A DNA stretch of 64,000 bases from Eubacteriaceae bacterium (GCA_022652985.1 JALCRY010000002.1:1-64000), one strand, 5' to 3'; counted from the first letter of the stretch, positions 52,101 through 63,050 are shown. Numbers and translations: made by a program. Notes: generated by a model from the letters alone, not told the origin.

Positions 52101-52871
52101 TTAAAATCCGAAAATCCGGATATGCAATACGATATATATTATTGCAGCCGCGCATACATAAGTGCCGACGGGCTGCACATCGCCTTTCTTTGATTTGTGC
52201 GAAAGCGCCCGCGCCCCCGTGACAAGGCCCGACGCCAGCACGCCTGCGACCATTACTGCGACCGCTCCCTGCGGACCCATGATGAGTCCCAGCGCACCGC
52301 CGACAGCGATCTCGTTGATGCCCATCAGCGGAGATTTGTGCTGCTCCACCGAATGGCGCCCGGATATGTATCCGTTCCTGTCATGCCACGTTGCCGGGGA
52401 TGCCTCCCTCTTCAGTGCAAACCGCACGACCAGCCATATTACGGCAGCGGAAATGCATCCCGCCGCGACTCCCCATATGATCATGCGCCATGTGCTGTGG
52501 TAGGGAATAAATCCGAATCCTGTCGCAAACAGCATCACCACCAGCTGGTCCGGCATCACACGGTACTTGCCGCATGATAATGCCAGTTCTGTCAGAAGCC
52601 ATACCGCGCACGCCGCAGGGACCGCATACTGCCAGTCTCTGACCGCCATGAATATCAGAACGATTATGAACGAAGCCGTCATGATATATTTCCACGGATA
52701 GCTCGGGATGCGCTGACGGTCGCGGCTGAGTACTTCTTCGGTTGGTTCGCATCCGTCCGGCGTGAACCATTCCGCCGGGATATGGTTGAATCCGTAGACC
52801 GCCCCGTTCCCGGCTATGACTCCGACGCCGACCGCCGCGAGTATTTCTATTATTGTTATTATTGCTTCCAT
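52101..52871 (-). CDS. Polytopic membrane protein, possibly a degenerate type IV prepilin peptidase relative
   Basis: RVMPDQLVVMLFATGF and PLMGINEIAVGGALGLIMGPQG sit where A24 Asp motifs would be; the GxGD motif is not retained. Confidence 0.45.
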   Translation of the reverse strand: MEAIITIIEILAAVGVGVIAGNGAVYGFNHIPAEWFTPDGCEPTEEVLSRDRQRIPSYPWKYIMTASFIIVLIFMAVRDWQYAVPAACAVWLLTELALSCGKYRVMPDQLVVMLFATGFGFIPYHSTWRMIIWGVAAGCISAAVIWLVVRFALKREASPATWHDRNGYISGRHSVEQHKSPLMGINEIAVGGALGLIMGPQGAVAVMVAGVLASGLVTGARALSHKSKKGDVQPVGTYVCAAAIIYIVLHIRIFGF

Positions 52872-52873
52872 TA

Positions 52874-54523
52874 TTACTTGCTGATCTTGAAGCTGCTCTT
52901 AAGTCCGACTATGCTGTTGAATACTTTTTCAGCGGCCGTTGTCAGTTTTTCATCGGCAACGTAATAGCCGTGACGGAAGAACTGGAATCTTTCTCCTGGT
53001 ACAGTGTCGAGTATCGACGGTTCCGCCATGCAGACGCGCTCCGTGACCGAGTCCTCGTTGAACTCCTGATCTGTGACATTGCCGTTTTCATCGACGACAT
53101 CCCTCATCAGATAGTCATAATCCCTGACTTTGATCTCTACAGCTGTCGCGGCGTCGACCCAGTGGATCGTCCCCTTGACCTTGCGTCCTGCGAATCCGCT
53201 GCCAGATCTTGTTTCGGGATCATATGTGCAGTGCAGTTCCTTTATCGAGCCGTCTTCATTCTTGATGACTTCTTCGCATTTTACAAAGTATGCGCCCTTG
53301 AGACGTACTTCATTGCCCGGGAAAAGCCGGAAATACTTCTTCACAGGCACTTCCATGAAGTCCTGTCCGTCGACATACAGCTCGCGGCTGAATGGAACAT
53401 TTCTCATGCCCATTTCCGGGACATTCCTGTTGTTTTCCATTTCGCATTCTTCGGTTTCGCCTTCCGGATAATTCGTGATGACCACCCTGACCGGATCGAA
53501 AACCACATTTCTGCTCGGTACTTTTTCCTGCAGGTCTTCACGAACGCAGTGCTCGAGCAGTTCCACCTCTACCAGCGAGTTGGCTTTTGCCACTCCGATG
53601 CGCTCGCAGAAATCGCGTACCGCTTCAGGCGTATATCCGCGTCTTCTTATGCCGGCAATGGTCGGCATCCTCGGATCGTCCCATCCGTCTACGGAGCCGT
53701 CATCGACCAGCTTCTTGAGGAGTCTCTTGCTCATCAGGAAATGCGTGAGGTTGAGACGTGCAAACTCTATCTGCTTCGGCGGGTCAGGCCACCAGCCCAC
53801 TTCTCTGATCGACCAGTCGTACATCGGACGGAGGTCTTCGAACTCGAGCGTGCATATCGAATGCGTCACTCCCTCGATCGCGTCCTCCAGAGGATGCGCA
53901 AACGCGTACAGCGGATACACGCACCACTTGTCGCCGGTGTTATGATGTGTCGCTCTTTCTATTCTGTATATTATCGGGTCTCTCATATTGATATTAGGAG
54001 ACGCCATGTCTATCTTCGCCCGGAGGACCATCGATCCGTCCGGATATTTTCCGTCTCTCATTTCATGGAATATCCGCAGACTTTCTTCCGCAGGACGGTC
54101 GCGGTAAGGACTGTTCTGTCCCGGTTCCTTGAGTGTGCCGCGCTGTGACTTTATTTCCTCATATGACTGTTCATCGATGAAAGCCTTGCCCTTCTTTATG
54201 AGTTCCTCTGCCGCCTCATACATCTGATCGAAATAATTCGATGCCCAGCAGATCTTGTCCCATTTGAAGCCGAGCCATTCGATATCGCGCTTGATGGCTT
54301 CAACGTATTCCTCGTCTTCCTTCTGCGGGTTAGTATCGTCAAAACGCAGATTGCATTTTCCGCCGTACTTCTCCGCGGTCATGAAATTGAGGCATATCGA
54401 CTTGGCATGCCCGATGTGCAGATATCCATTCGGCTCCGGCGGGAACCTCGTCTGTATTTTTCCGCCGTAAGTGCCGGCTTCTATGTCTTCATCAATAATA
54501 TTGTGAATAAAGTTCGATTCCAT
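52874..54523 (-). CDS. glnS: Glutaminyl-tRNA synthetase
   Basis: [23 protein letters not shown] (HIGH), [43 protein letters not shown]. Confidence 0.93.
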   Translation of the reverse strand: MESNFIHNIIDEDIEAGTYGGKIQTRFPPEPNGYLHIGHAKSICLNFMTAEKYGGKCNLRFDDTNPQKEDEEYVEAIKRDIEWLGFKWDKICWASNYFDQMYEAAEELIKKGKAFIDEQSYEEIKSQRGTLKEPGQNSPYRDRPAEESLRIFHEMRDGKYPDGSMVLRAKIDMASPNINMRDPIIYRIERATHHNTGDKWCVYPLYAFAHPLEDAIEGVTHSICTLEFEDLRPMYDWSIREVGWWPDPPKQIEFARLNLTHFLMSKRLLKKLVDDGSVDGWDDPRMPTIAGIRRRGYTPEAVRDFCERIGVAKANSLVEVELLEHCVREDLQEKVPSRNVVFDPVRVVITNYPEGETEECEMENNRNVPEMGMRNVPFSRELYVDGQDFMEVPVKKYFRLFPGNEVRLKGAYFVKCEEVIKNEDGSIKELHCTYDPETRSGSGFAGRKVKGTIHWVDAATAVEIKVRDYDYLMRDVVDENGNVTDQEFNEDSVTERVCMAEPSILDTVPGERFQFFRHGYYVADEKLTTAAEKVFNSIVGLKSSFKISK

Positions 54524-54597
54524 TTTTCTGATCTCCTCGTGAAAATATTTATACTTCGTTATTATAGCATAACTTTGGCATCCGTACATAATAAAGT

Positions 54598-54624
54598 GCG
54601 GCAGGACTCCGTCCCGCCGCCTTG
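54598..54624 (-). terminator. Intrinsic terminator after the CarD-like gene
   Basis: GCGGCaGGACtccGTCCcGCCGC stem, A/T-rich tail on the minus strand. Confidence 0.5.
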
Positions 54625-54626
54625 TA

Positions 54627-55148
54627 TCAGTTTTTCTTCGTTTTGCTGCCCGAGCATCTGTCTGCGATGTAATCCACGACCTCCTCTTCCGGCATGCCGA
54701 GCGCCAGGCTCAGTTCGGAATACAAAGTCTTCTCCGCTTTTTCCATAAAGCGCTTGTCTATCGAGCTCTGTGTCTTTCCTGCGCCCGCGTCGCTTTGTCC
54801 CTTAGCGTAAATGGATTTGATGAGTTTTACGAGGTCTTCACACTCATGTGAATCCATAAACTCTTTATAAAAATCAGAGCGTACACGCGGACTGGAAATG
54901 TAACAGACTTCTCCGTCGATCGTAGGGATGGCTTCGATAAGCTCCTCCGCTTCCTCGCGTCCTATGATCGGGCGCATAAATATTTTGGTGTCTGTCGGAA
55001 TATAGATAGTTTCCGTACTTCCCACCGGGCACAGCGTATAATACGTCTTCCCGCTTTTTTTCAGCGCCGATATTTCAGGAACTCCTACCGCCTCCACACG
55101 GCAGACTCCATTGCTGCCATAGATTATGTAGTCTCCAACATTAAACAT
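54627..55148 (-). CDS. CarD-like transcriptional regulator
   Basis: [25 protein letters not shown]...[18 protein letters not shown]; long ORF extension upstream covers a hairpin and is not coding. Confidence 0.85.
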   Translation of the reverse strand: MFNVGDYIIYGSNGVCRVEAVGVPEISALKKSGKTYYTLCPVGSTETIYIPTDTKIFMRPIIGREEAEELIEAIPTIDGEVCYISSPRVRSDFYKEFMDSHECEDLVKLIKSIYAKGQSDAGAGKTQSSIDKRFMEKAEKTLYSELSLALGMPEEEVVDYIADRCSGSKTKKN

Positions 55149-55222
55149 TTCCCACTCTTCTTTCTTCGCGGACTCATAAGCCGCAGAAGTATTATACCAC
55201 AAAACGGCCCCGGAAGCACGCA

Positions 55223-55274
55223 CAAATGAAAAGAGCGACAGCCAGCTGAGGCTGTCGCTCATCTCATTTGTGTG
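55223..55274 (-). terminator. Strong inverted repeat, terminator-like on minus strand
   Basis: CACAAATGA..GAGCGACAGCCagctgaGGCTGTCGCTC..TCATTTGTG; minus strand follows with TTTTCATTTG. Confidence 0.7.
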
Positions 55275-55527
55275 TAAGCATTTCTGCTAATTGAGAGGAT
55301 GAGATATTTATTAGAACGGCTTAAGCCGTATCTAAGCTTGTTGTCGGGTACTTTTCTGTACTCCTGTCCTTTATGTGATTATCTTACTTCCTTTTTCTTA
55401 AATCTTGCTGAAATTTTTTAAGTTTATTTATTTTTTTATCCGTTACACACCGCCGTCCGCCGCAGGTACATGCGGGTCCCGGCAGCACTTCGGCGTCACA
55501 GCATTACGGCATGGCCGCAGCTCCGCC

Positions 55528-55662
55528 TCAAGCTTCGAACAGTCTCGTGAATCGTCCTACACGCACTTTATATCCGCGGCTGTCGATCCTGTATCTGTTG
55601 TAACGCCTGTATCTCAGGATCGTCCTGAAATAAGCAAGTTTTCTTCTGATAGTTACATTCAT
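55528..55662 (-). CDS. Small basic Arg/Tyr-rich protein (44 aa)
   Basis: MNVTIRRKLAYFRTILRYRRYNRYRIDSRGYKVRVGRFTRLFEA; AAAGGAGAAGTACTGAAG-ATG. Confidence 0.5.
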   Translation of the reverse strand: MNVTIRRKLAYFRTILRYRRYNRYRIDSRGYKVRVGRFTRLFEA

Positions 55663-55723
55663 CTTCAGTACTTCTCCTTTCTGTTTCTCCTGAACCGGCT
55701 TTTTATTTGTCACGCAATGTGTA

Positions 55724-55867
55724 TCAGCACATCTGCAGATACGACATTAGCAGTATCATGTCTTCCCTTCTCACATGTTTAGCGGGATCATTCATTATAC
55801 CTCCGAGCCGTTCCCATAAAGTAATGCTGTTTTCTGCTCTGGTCTGTTTCATTGCTATGTAACTCAT
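55724..55867 (-). CDS. Small ORF (47 aa), not in the supplied ORF track
   Basis: MSYIAMKQTRAENSITLWERLGGIMNDPAKHVRREDMILLMSYLQMC; AAGGAGGCAGATT-ATG. Confidence 0.5.
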   Translation of the reverse strand: MSYIAMKQTRAENSITLWERLGGIMNDPAKHVRREDMILLMSYLQMC

Positions 55868-56054
55868 AATCTGCCTCCTTAATGTCTTTTGACAATATCA
55901 CGATACCGTCTCAACCTTAAAGCAATCTGAAAGCGCCGGCGATGTTACATTTCAGTTATTTTTAAGTCACTGTCTATATATTATAGTGTATAATCGACAT
56001 AGAAGTGACGGCGGCGTGTAGCTGCTGTGAATTATAAACAAGGAGGACTTCTCT

Positions 56055-56732
56055 ATGAGAGTATTGATTGTGGAAGATGAAGTCAGACTGGCGGACGCTC
56101 TGGCGCAGATCTTATCTGAACAGAAATATATGACCGACGTGGTCAACGACGGACTGGACGGACTGGACTATGCCCGGGCCGGCATTTACGATGTAATAGT
56201 GCTCGATGTAATGCTGCCGGGAATGAACGGATTCGATATCGCGAAGGAACTGCGGAAAGAAAAGGATCAGACGCCTATCATCATGCTCACCGCAAGGAGC
56301 GAGGTAATCGACAAGGTCAAAGGTCTCGACTGCGGCGCCGACGACTACATGACCAAACCGTTCGCGCCCGAAGAGCTGCTGGCCCGCGTGCGTGCACTGA
56401 CAAGACGCCAGGGCGAAGTTCTGCTTGATGAGCAGTCGTTCGAAGATCTGACGCTCAATCTTTCGACCTGCGATCTTTCCTGCGGGTCCAAATCGATACA
56501 CCTGAACTTCAAGGAATTTGAAATACTCAAGCTGCTGATGTCCAGCCCGAATTCGGCTGTCACGAAAGAAGACATTATAGTAAAAGTATGGGGATACGAC
56601 AGCGATGCAACAGACAACAACGTCGAGGCGTACATATCATTCCTGCGCAAAAAATTTCTATTCCTCGAATCGAAAGTCGGCATTACTGCCCTGCGTAAAG
56701 TCGGATACAGGCTGGAGGTGCAGGATCAGTGA
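56055..56732 (+). CDS. OmpR-family response regulator
   Basis: LIVEDEVRLADALAQIL, VIVLDVMLPGMNGFDI, MLTARSE, winged helix C-terminus. Confidence 0.95.
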   Translation: MRVLIVEDEVRLADALAQILSEQKYMTDVVNDGLDGLDYARAGIYDVIVLDVMLPGMNGFDIAKELRKEKDQTPIIMLTARSEVIDKVKGLDCGADDYMTKPFAPEELLARVRALTRRQGEVLLDEQSFEDLTLNLSTCDLSCGSKSIHLNFKEFEILKLLMSSPNSAVTKEDIIVKVWGYDSDATDNNVEAYISFLRKKFLFLESKVGITALRKVGYRLEVQDQ

Positions 56733-56747
56733 TCCTGAAGAAATAAT

Positions 56748-58274
56748 ATGCTTAAGAAATTACAGCACAGAATCATATTGATCAACATGCTGCTCGTCGG
56801 GGTCATCATTATCTCCGTCGTTGCGGCTATTTGCGTGAACACGTATCGGGAGGCGGCCAGCAATATTACATCCGCACTCTCAGCTTCATATAAATATTAT
56901 AAAAACGACGACGATTCGACACCGAACTTCGGCGGAGGCAGCGGCGTCGGCAACGGAACAGGCAACGGCACCCACAGCCAGTGGGACAAAGATCTGGGCC
57001 GCGTATTTACAGTCACAGTCGTATGCGATACCGCGGGCTCGATAAAGTCCACGGTAACAAAATTCGGCACAATGGATACGGCTAATCTGCAGACCGCGAC
57101 CGCGCTCGCTTTCTCATCCGATTCCTCCAGCGGCCGCATCAAGAGCCTCAACCTCGCATATGCCAAGCACATCGATGAAGATAAGGTCGTCATCGTCTTC
57201 GCCGACACTTATACGACTTTATCAGCAGCGCAGACACAGATCACCTCATCCGCACTGATGGGCGGTGCAGCTCTTATCATTCTCCTGATGATAAGCATCC
57301 TCCTGTCGAAAGTAGTCTGCCGTCCGGTCGAAAAGGCCTGGACGCAGCAGCAGCAGTTCGTGGCCGACGCGTCTCACGAACTCAAAACTCCGCTCACAGT
57401 AATACTGGCGAACAACGATATTCTCCTTTCCAAGGGGCATGTCGACAAAACCGTCACCGATCAGAAGCAGTGGGTAGAAAGCACCAAAACAGAAGCCGTC
57501 CACATGAAGAAACTCGTCGACAACCTGCTGTTCCTGGCCAGATCCGATGCGGCGGAGGCGGCCAGCCAGAAGATCGTCTTCTCGGAAGTCGTCCTCTCTG
57601 ATGTAGTAATGGACAGTTATCTTCAGTTCGAACCTGTCGCGTTTGAAAAAGGCGTGCTGATAGACGCGGACATCGAGCCTGCCGTCAAAGTCAACGGCGA
57701 TCCGACGCAGCTGAAACAGCTCGCGCATATCCTGATAGACAACGCGATCAAGTATGCAGGCGACAACGGCCGCATATTCATCACCGTATCGAAGAACGGT
57801 TCGGCAGCCAATTTCTCTGTGAACAACACCGGTCCGGCGATTCCCAGAGAAGATATCAAGCACATATTCGAAAGATTCTATCGTGCGGACAAAGCCCGCA
57901 CTCAGGGCAGCGGCTACGGGCTCGGTCTGGCGATAGCCAGAAGCATAGTGGAAAACCATCAGGGCATCATCAGCTGCGTCAGCACCGAAGCCGACGGAAC
58001 TACTTTCACGGCCTCGATGCCGGAAGCGGCAGCCGCAGCATCCGGCAAGTTCAAACGCCAGCCGAAGATAAAACCGTCAAAGAATGCACCGGGCGCAGTC
58101 AGCACAGCGGACTCCGCATCGTTCAGATCTGACCGCAGCTCAGATGAGCCGCCGGCGGGAGTTATAGACGCCGACTATGAAGTAGTCGATGACGGCAAAG
58201 ACACCGGTCTGAAACTCAGTCCCGGCCAGGCGCCTCTTGAGAACAGAAATGCCGGAGCTATAAATAAAAAATAA
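56748..58274 (+). CDS. Sensor histidine kinase
   Basis: Two TMs, FVADASHELKTPLTVILANNDILL (H-box), LIDNAIKYAGDNG (N), GSGYGLGLAIARSIVENHQG (G). Confidence 0.95.
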   Translation: MLKKLQHRIILINMLLVGVIIISVVAAICVNTYREAASNITSALSASYKYYKNDDDSTPNFGGGSGVGNGTGNGTHSQWDKDLGRVFTVTVVCDTAGSIKSTVTKFGTMDTANLQTATALAFSSDSSSGRIKSLNLAYAKHIDEDKVVIVFADTYTTLSAAQTQITSSALMGGAALIILLMISILLSKVVCRPVEKAWTQQQQFVADASHELKTPLTVILANNDILLSKGHVDKTVTDQKQWVESTKTEAVHMKKLVDNLLFLARSDAAEAASQKIVFSEVVLSDVVMDSYLQFEPVAFEKGVLIDADIEPAVKVNGDPTQLKQLAHILIDNAIKYAGDNGRIFITVSKNGSAANFSVNNTGPAIPREDIKHIFERFYRADKARTQGSGYGLGLAIARSIVENHQGIISCVSTEADGTTFTASMPEAAAAASGKFKRQPKIKPSKNAPGAVSTADSASFRSDRSSDEPPAGVIDADYEVVDDGKDTGLKLSPGQAPLENRNAGAINKK

Positions 58275-58280
58275 AACACA

Positions 58281-58312
58281 GCGGATCGGTATACCCGATC
58301 CGCCATTTATTT
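58281..58312. terminator. Bidirectional terminator between convergent HK and purC
   Basis: GCGGATCGG tatac CCGATCCGC with T/A-rich flanks. Confidence 0.65.
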
Positions 58313-58330
58313 TCTGAACTTTATATTACG

Positions 58331-59203
58331 CTATTTGAATTCTTTTCCTGTGAGCAGGGCAAATGCTTCCTTATACTTGTCGATCGTCTTTTCGATGATC
58401 TCGTCAGGGAGCAGATAGTCGCTGTCCGGATTAGCTGTCAGCCAGTCTCTTACAAACTGCTTGTCATATGAAGGCTGTGACTGTCCCGGCTTATAGCCGT
58501 CGAGAGGCCAGAACCTTGAGCTGTCCGGTGTGAGCACTTCATCGCCGAGTACTACATTGCCTTCTTCGTCAAGTCCGAACTCGAACTTGGTATCTGCAAT
58601 GATGATCTTCCTCGAACGTGCATAGTCAGCGCACTTCTTGTAGATTTCAATTGTCTTATCTCTGAGCTCTGTCGCATAGAACTCGCCTTTGCCCGGATAC
58701 AGCTTCTCGAGTACTTCGATCGTCTTCTCGTACGATACGTTTTCGTCGTGATCGCCGATCTCCGCTTTTGTGCTCGGAGTGTAGATAGGCTCAGGCAGCT
58801 GATCTGATTCGATCAGGCCCTCCTTCAGTTTGATGCCGCAGACCTCGCCTGTTTTCTGATAGCTTGCCCAGCCGCTTCCTGTAATATATCCGCGGACGAT
58901 GCACTCTACCGGCAGCATCTCAAGCTTTTTGCACATTGTGCTTCTGCCCTCGAACTCCTCAGTTCTGAAAAACTCAGGCATGTCGTTGACATCCGTCGAG
59001 ATGAGATCGTTCGGGATGACATCTTCCGTAAAGTCAAACCAGAACTTTGACATCTGTGTAAGGATCTGTCCTTTCTGCTCTACTTTATTCTTCAGAATAT
59101 GGTCGAATGCCGAGATCCTGTCTGTTGCTACCATGATAAGACTGTCGCCATTATCGTAGATCTCACGTACTTTTCCTGATTTAACCGGTGTAAATTCTTT
59201 CAT
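58331..59203 (-). CDS. purC: SAICAR synthetase
   Basis: MKEFTPVKSGKVREIYDNGDSLIMVATDRISAFD; VPVECIVRGYITGSGW-like; IIADTKFEFGLDEEGNVVLGDEVLTPDSSRFW. Confidence 0.95.
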   Translation of the reverse strand: MKEFTPVKSGKVREIYDNGDSLIMVATDRISAFDHILKNKVEQKGQILTQMSKFWFDFTEDVIPNDLISTDVNDMPEFFRTEEFEGRSTMCKKLEMLPVECIVRGYITGSGWASYQKTGEVCGIKLKEGLIESDQLPEPIYTPSTKAEIGDHDENVSYEKTIEVLEKLYPGKGEFYATELRDKTIEIYKKCADYARSRKIIIADTKFEFGLDEEGNVVLGDEVLTPDSSRFWPLDGYKPGQSQPSYDKQFVRDWLTANPDSDYLLPDEIIEKTIDKYKEAFALLTGKEFK

Positions 59204-59283
59204 TTCAATACCTCTATACTTTTGATTACCAATAATACGATAGTGATATATTACCACCCCGCGCAGCAAAAATCCACCTGCAA

Positions 59284-59324
59284 AAAAAACTGCGCCCCGG
59301 GGATAATGCCCCGATGCGCAGTCA
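59284..59324 (-). terminator. Terminator after thlA
   Basis: Minus strand ACTGCGCATCGGGGCATTATCCCCGGGGCGCAGTTTTTTTTGC. Confidence 0.8.
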
Positions 59325-59376
59325 GTGATCTTTATTAAGTTCCGTGAGCATCCGCAGATCTCACTTTACTCCTGTA

Positions 59377-60561
59377 CTAGTCACAGAGTTCTACAGCACA
59401 TGATGTTCCCATGCCGCCGCCTATGCACAGTGTAGCGAGGCCCTTCTTTGCGCCCCTCTTCTGCATTTCATAGATCAGTGTGATAAGGATACGAGCGCCG
59501 GATGAACCGATCGGATGTCCGAGTGCGATAGCTCCGCCGTTAACGTTGAGCTTTTCAGGATCCCATCCCATTTCCTTGCCTACTGCTACAGACTGAGCTG
59601 CGAAAGCTTCGTTTGCTTCAACGAGATCAAGATCTGCAACTGTCCAGCCTGCCTTCTCGAGGCACTTCTTTGATGCAGGAACAGGTCCGATTCCCATGAT
59701 CGAAGGGTCAACGCCTGCCGATGCATAAGAAACGATCTTAGCCATAGGCTTGAGTCCGAGCTCATCAGCCTTGTCCTTCGACATTACTATCAGAGCTGCT
59801 CCGGCGTCATTGATTCCGGATGCGTTGGCAGCTGTTACCATGCCGTCCTTCTTGAATGCAGGTCTGAGCTTGCTGATGCCTTCAGCTGTAACGCCGTCTC
59901 TCGGGAATTCGTCAGTATCGAAGATGACCGGATCACCCTTTCTCTGAGGGATCTCAACAGGAACGATTTCGTCCTTGAATCTGCCGGCCTTGATAGCTGC
60001 TACTGCCTTCTGCTGTGAAGCTGCTGCAAACTCGTCGAGCTCTTCTCTTGTGAGTCCCCACTGCTCTGCAACGTTCTCTGCAGTAATACCCATGTGATAG
60101 TGGTTGAAGATGTCGAAGAGTCCGTCTTTGATCATGATGTCTTCTGCTTCATAGCTGCCCATACGAGCTCCCCATCTTGCTTTATGATCTGCGAAAGGTG
60201 TTGTCGACATGCTCTCAGCTCCGCCTGCAACGATGATATCAGCGTCGCCTGCTTTAATGATCTGAGCTGCAAGTTCAACAGTCCTCAGGCCCGATCCGCA
60301 AACCTTATTTATTGTCATTGCAGGGATTTCCTTAGGAATGCCTGCAGCGAGTTCGATCTGTCTGGCAACGTTCTGGCCCTGACCTGCCTGAAGAACGCAT
60401 CCAAGTATGACTTCATCGATCATTTCAGGTTTGATTCCTGCTCTTTCAACTGCCGCTTTAACAGCTGTAGCGCCGAGCGTAACAGCTGATACATTTTTCA
60501 GCGATCCGCCGAAGCTGCCGATAGGAGTTCTTGCTGCTGATACGATTACTACTTCTTTCAT
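59377..60561 (-). CDS. thlA: Acetyl-CoA acetyltransferase (thiolase)
   Basis: [68 protein letters not shown]. Confidence 0.95.
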   Translation of the reverse strand: MKEVVIVSAARTPIGSFGGSLKNVSAVTLGATAVKAAVERAGIKPEMIDEVILGCVLQAGQGQNVARQIELAAGIPKEIPAMTINKVCGSGLRTVELAAQIIKAGDADIIVAGGAESMSTTPFADHKARWGARMGSYEAEDIMIKDGLFDIFNHYHMGITAENVAEQWGLTREELDEFAAASQQKAVAAIKAGRFKDEIVPVEIPQRKGDPVIFDTDEFPRDGVTAEGISKLRPAFKKDGMVTAANASGINDAGAALIVMSKDKADELGLKPMAKIVSYASAGVDPSIMGIGPVPASKKCLEKAGWTVADLDLVEANEAFAAQSVAVGKEMGWDPEKLNVNGGAIALGHPIGSSGARILITLIYEMQKRGAKKGLATLCIGGGMGTSCAVELCD

Positions 60562-60673
60562 GTTTTTCCTCCTCTTGAGACAAATGTCTCTAATCTACAT
60601 TATTGTTTTGGTAATCAGACAAAAACAATATACCGTAAAACATCACTGTTTTCAAGCTAAATCTCTATTTCTG

Positions 60674-61666
60674 TCACTTTCCGCCGACAGCTTCCCAGGC
60701 AACGGGAGCAATAGGAGCAGCTTTTCGGTCGGACTTGAAATTTACGATATATTTTTCGATCATTCTGCACGGTTTGTAGGCCATCTTCGCTTTCCGGAGG
60801 TTCGGCAGGTCCATATCTTCTTCCCTGTTGATATACCTGATATACTCCGGAAGATGCGCACAGAACTCCTTCGTGATCGCCGGATAAAGTCCGCGTATCG
60901 ACGCGTCCGCCTTTTCCACATGACACGTTACAGTTTTGCGGTTCAGCTGTCCGCCGATCGACATAGCCTTCATCTCGCCGTCGATATAGATCGCACCGGC
61001 AAAATATCCGACCGTCTCCAGATTTCCCAGCACATCGCCCATCGCCTTCTGTTCCAGTTCGAGCATATGCCTTTCATCAGCCGGAAGATCAGCCTTGCCT
61101 TCTTCCCACGAATCCAGGAATTCCAGTGCTTCCTGCGCATCGTCTGAAGTCAGCTTCCTGTATTCGTAAATATAATTCTTGAGGAAGTAATTCAGGTGAT
61201 TCTTCTTCTGGTGGTACGCCCTGCCCTTGAGCTCCACAAGATCCGTGCGGTGATACATATAGTCATAATTCGCGCGGTCCGAAATATACACGAGCTCATC
61301 CGGGAACGCCGCATACAGGGTATCCGTAAGATGATAAGGGATCAGCCTCATTGTGAACAGCTGTCCGGCATCCTCGAAACGCTTTTTGCATTCCAGAACG
61401 CATTCCCGCAGCTGAAAGGAATCATACTCGCCCGTCGGGCTGAGCGGCATATTCATAAAATGAACAGTCACGCCCTCCTCCAGCTCAAGATGGCTTATAC
61501 CTTCCACGCACATATAGCCGTTGATCACTTCCCAGCTGAACTCGTTGATCTCGCGCCACATATACAGCGACGAAAACGAAAGACCGGAAGTCCTGTGATC
61601 AACGGCATTGAGATACTGCTCCATTTCGTCCTTGCATCCCAGCGTTACTTTATTTTTAAAAATCAT
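60674..61666 (-). CDS. DUF2156 / phosphatidylglycerol lysyltransferase C-terminal-like protein
   Basis: SFSSLYMWREINEFSWEVINGYMCVEG; RAYHQKKNHLNYFLKNYIYEYRKLT; YINREEDMDLPNLRKAKMAYKPCRMIEKY. Confidence 0.8.
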   Translation of the reverse strand: MIFKNKVTLGCKDEMEQYLNAVDHRTSGLSFSSLYMWREINEFSWEVINGYMCVEGISHLELEEGVTVHFMNMPLSPTGEYDSFQLRECVLECKKRFEDAGQLFTMRLIPYHLTDTLYAAFPDELVYISDRANYDYMYHRTDLVELKGRAYHQKKNHLNYFLKNYIYEYRKLTSDDAQEALEFLDSWEEGKADLPADERHMLELEQKAMGDVLGNLETVGYFAGAIYIDGEMKAMSIGGQLNRKTVTCHVEKADASIRGLYPAITKEFCAHLPEYIRYINREEDMDLPNLRKAKMAYKPCRMIEKYIVNFKSDRKAAPIAPVAWEAVGGK

Positions 61667-61691
61667 TTTCTCTCTTATCCCTCTTTTCCGG

Positions 61692-62261
61692 CTACTTGAC
61701 GATAGCCGATATTTCCTTGAAGCCGGGAGTCTTCGATCCTTCCATCATCTCGAACAAGGCGGCTTCGTATGTAGTAATGACAGCGCCGGCATGTGTCATG
61801 CGGCGTTCCGACATCTTTTTGTCGTTCTTGTGTCTCGATTCGATGCAGTCGCTGATGACGAAAACATTGTAGCCCTCCTGCAGCAGTGCGAGCGCCGTCT
61901 GCTCAACACATACATGCGCTTCTATTCCGATGAGGATGACCGTTTCCCGGCCGGATTCCTCGAGCGCGTTTCTGAACTCATCCGTCAGCAGTGCGCTGAA
62001 TGTATTCTTTTCAATAGGAGTGAACTCGCCGAGAGCCTCTTTGACCGGGCCGACCGTTTCGCCGAGTCCCTTCGTGTACTGCTGCGTAACGAGAACAGGC
62101 ACATTCAGAGCCCGCGCGCCCTTTATGAATTTGACCGCCGTCTCGATCAGTTCTTCACTGTCGTGCATCGCAGGCACGATATGCTCCTGGAAGTCAATAG
62201 CTGCTACGATCGCATCGTCTCTCTCGATCATCAGTGCTTTCAGCAATTCCGGTTTTTTCAT
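61692..62261 (-). CDS. Isochorismatase-family cysteine hydrolase
   Basis: AAIDFQEHIVPAM; VILIGIEAHVCVEQTALALLQEGYNVFVISDCIESR. Confidence 0.88.
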   Translation of the reverse strand: MKKPELLKALMIERDDAIVAAIDFQEHIVPAMHDSEELIETAVKFIKGARALNVPVLVTQQYTKGLGETVGPVKEALGEFTPIEKNTFSALLTDEFRNALEESGRETVILIGIEAHVCVEQTALALLQEGYNVFVISDCIESRHKNDKKMSERRMTHAGAVITTYEAALFEMMEGSKTPGFKEISAIVK

Positions 62262-62276
62262 TTTGTATTCCTCCTT

Positions 62277-63050
62277 TTAAATCAAATCGATGTTCCACTT
62301 TTGCAAACTTTCGATTTTATCATGCGCGGTCGAATCGTACATGATCGGGGTAATGCTGGCATACCCTTCCTGCACGGCTATTACATCTATGGTAATGTCG
62401 TCGCTGTCGTACACTATCGGGTCGCCTGCATACCAGTATTCGGTAATGCCGTTGTCATTTTTGTGCGGGGTGAACCATTCGTCGTATTCTCTCCTGCCGA
62501 TCCTGGTGATCATTGTTCCCTTGATCTCGTCTGCCGGCAGGTTCGGGGTATTGATATTCACTATCATCGACGAATCCATCTTGGCCGCCACTTTCGGATA
62601 TACCAGCTGCGCCAGCCTGCATGCAGCCTCGAAATGTTCGGGCTTATGCGATGCCACTGACACCGCCACAGAGGGCTTCCCGCAGATCGCGCCTTCCACG
62701 GCTGCTCCGACAGTTCCGCTGTATATCGTATCGGTCCCAAGGTTCGATCCTTCGTTGATCCCGGAATACACTATGTCGATATCGATCCCCTGCGAATGCA
62801 GATAACGTATGCCCAGCATCACGCAGTCCGCCGGAGTGCCGTTGACCATCATAGCCATTACTGCACCTTCATAGCTGACCTCCGTGATCTGCATCGGTTT
62901 TTCCATGGAGATGCTGTGGCTCTTGCCGCTCTGCTGCGTCTCCGGAGCACAGATGTAGATCTCCGCGCCTTCTATCGCGGACATGGCCGTTGTCAGTTCG
63001 CGTATCCCGCGTGCCTTTATTCCGTCATCGTTTGCGATCAATATTTTCAT
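62277..63050 (-). CDS. surE: 5'/3'-nucleotidase SurE
   Basis: MKILIANDDGIKARGIREL; VNGTPADCVMLGI; DIVYSGINEGSNLGTDTIYSGTVGAAVEGAI. Confidence 0.95.
   Translation of the reverse strand: MKILIANDDGIKARGIRELTTAMSAIEGAEIYICAPETQQSGKSHSISMEKPMQITEVSYEGAVMAMMVNGTPADCVMLGIRYLHSQGIDIDIVYSGINEGSNLGTDTIYSGTVGAAVEGAICGKPSVAVSVASHKPEHFEAACRLAQLVYPKVAAKMDSSMIVNINTPNLPADEIKGTMITRIGRREYDEWFTPHKNDNGITEYWYAGDPIVYDSDDITIDVIAVQEGYASITPIMYDSTAHDKIESLQKWNIDLI

Noticed and set aside
54627-55262. N-terminal extension of the CarD-like ORF
   Set aside because: The extra residues cover an inverted repeat; MFNVGDY at 55148 is the usual start of this family.
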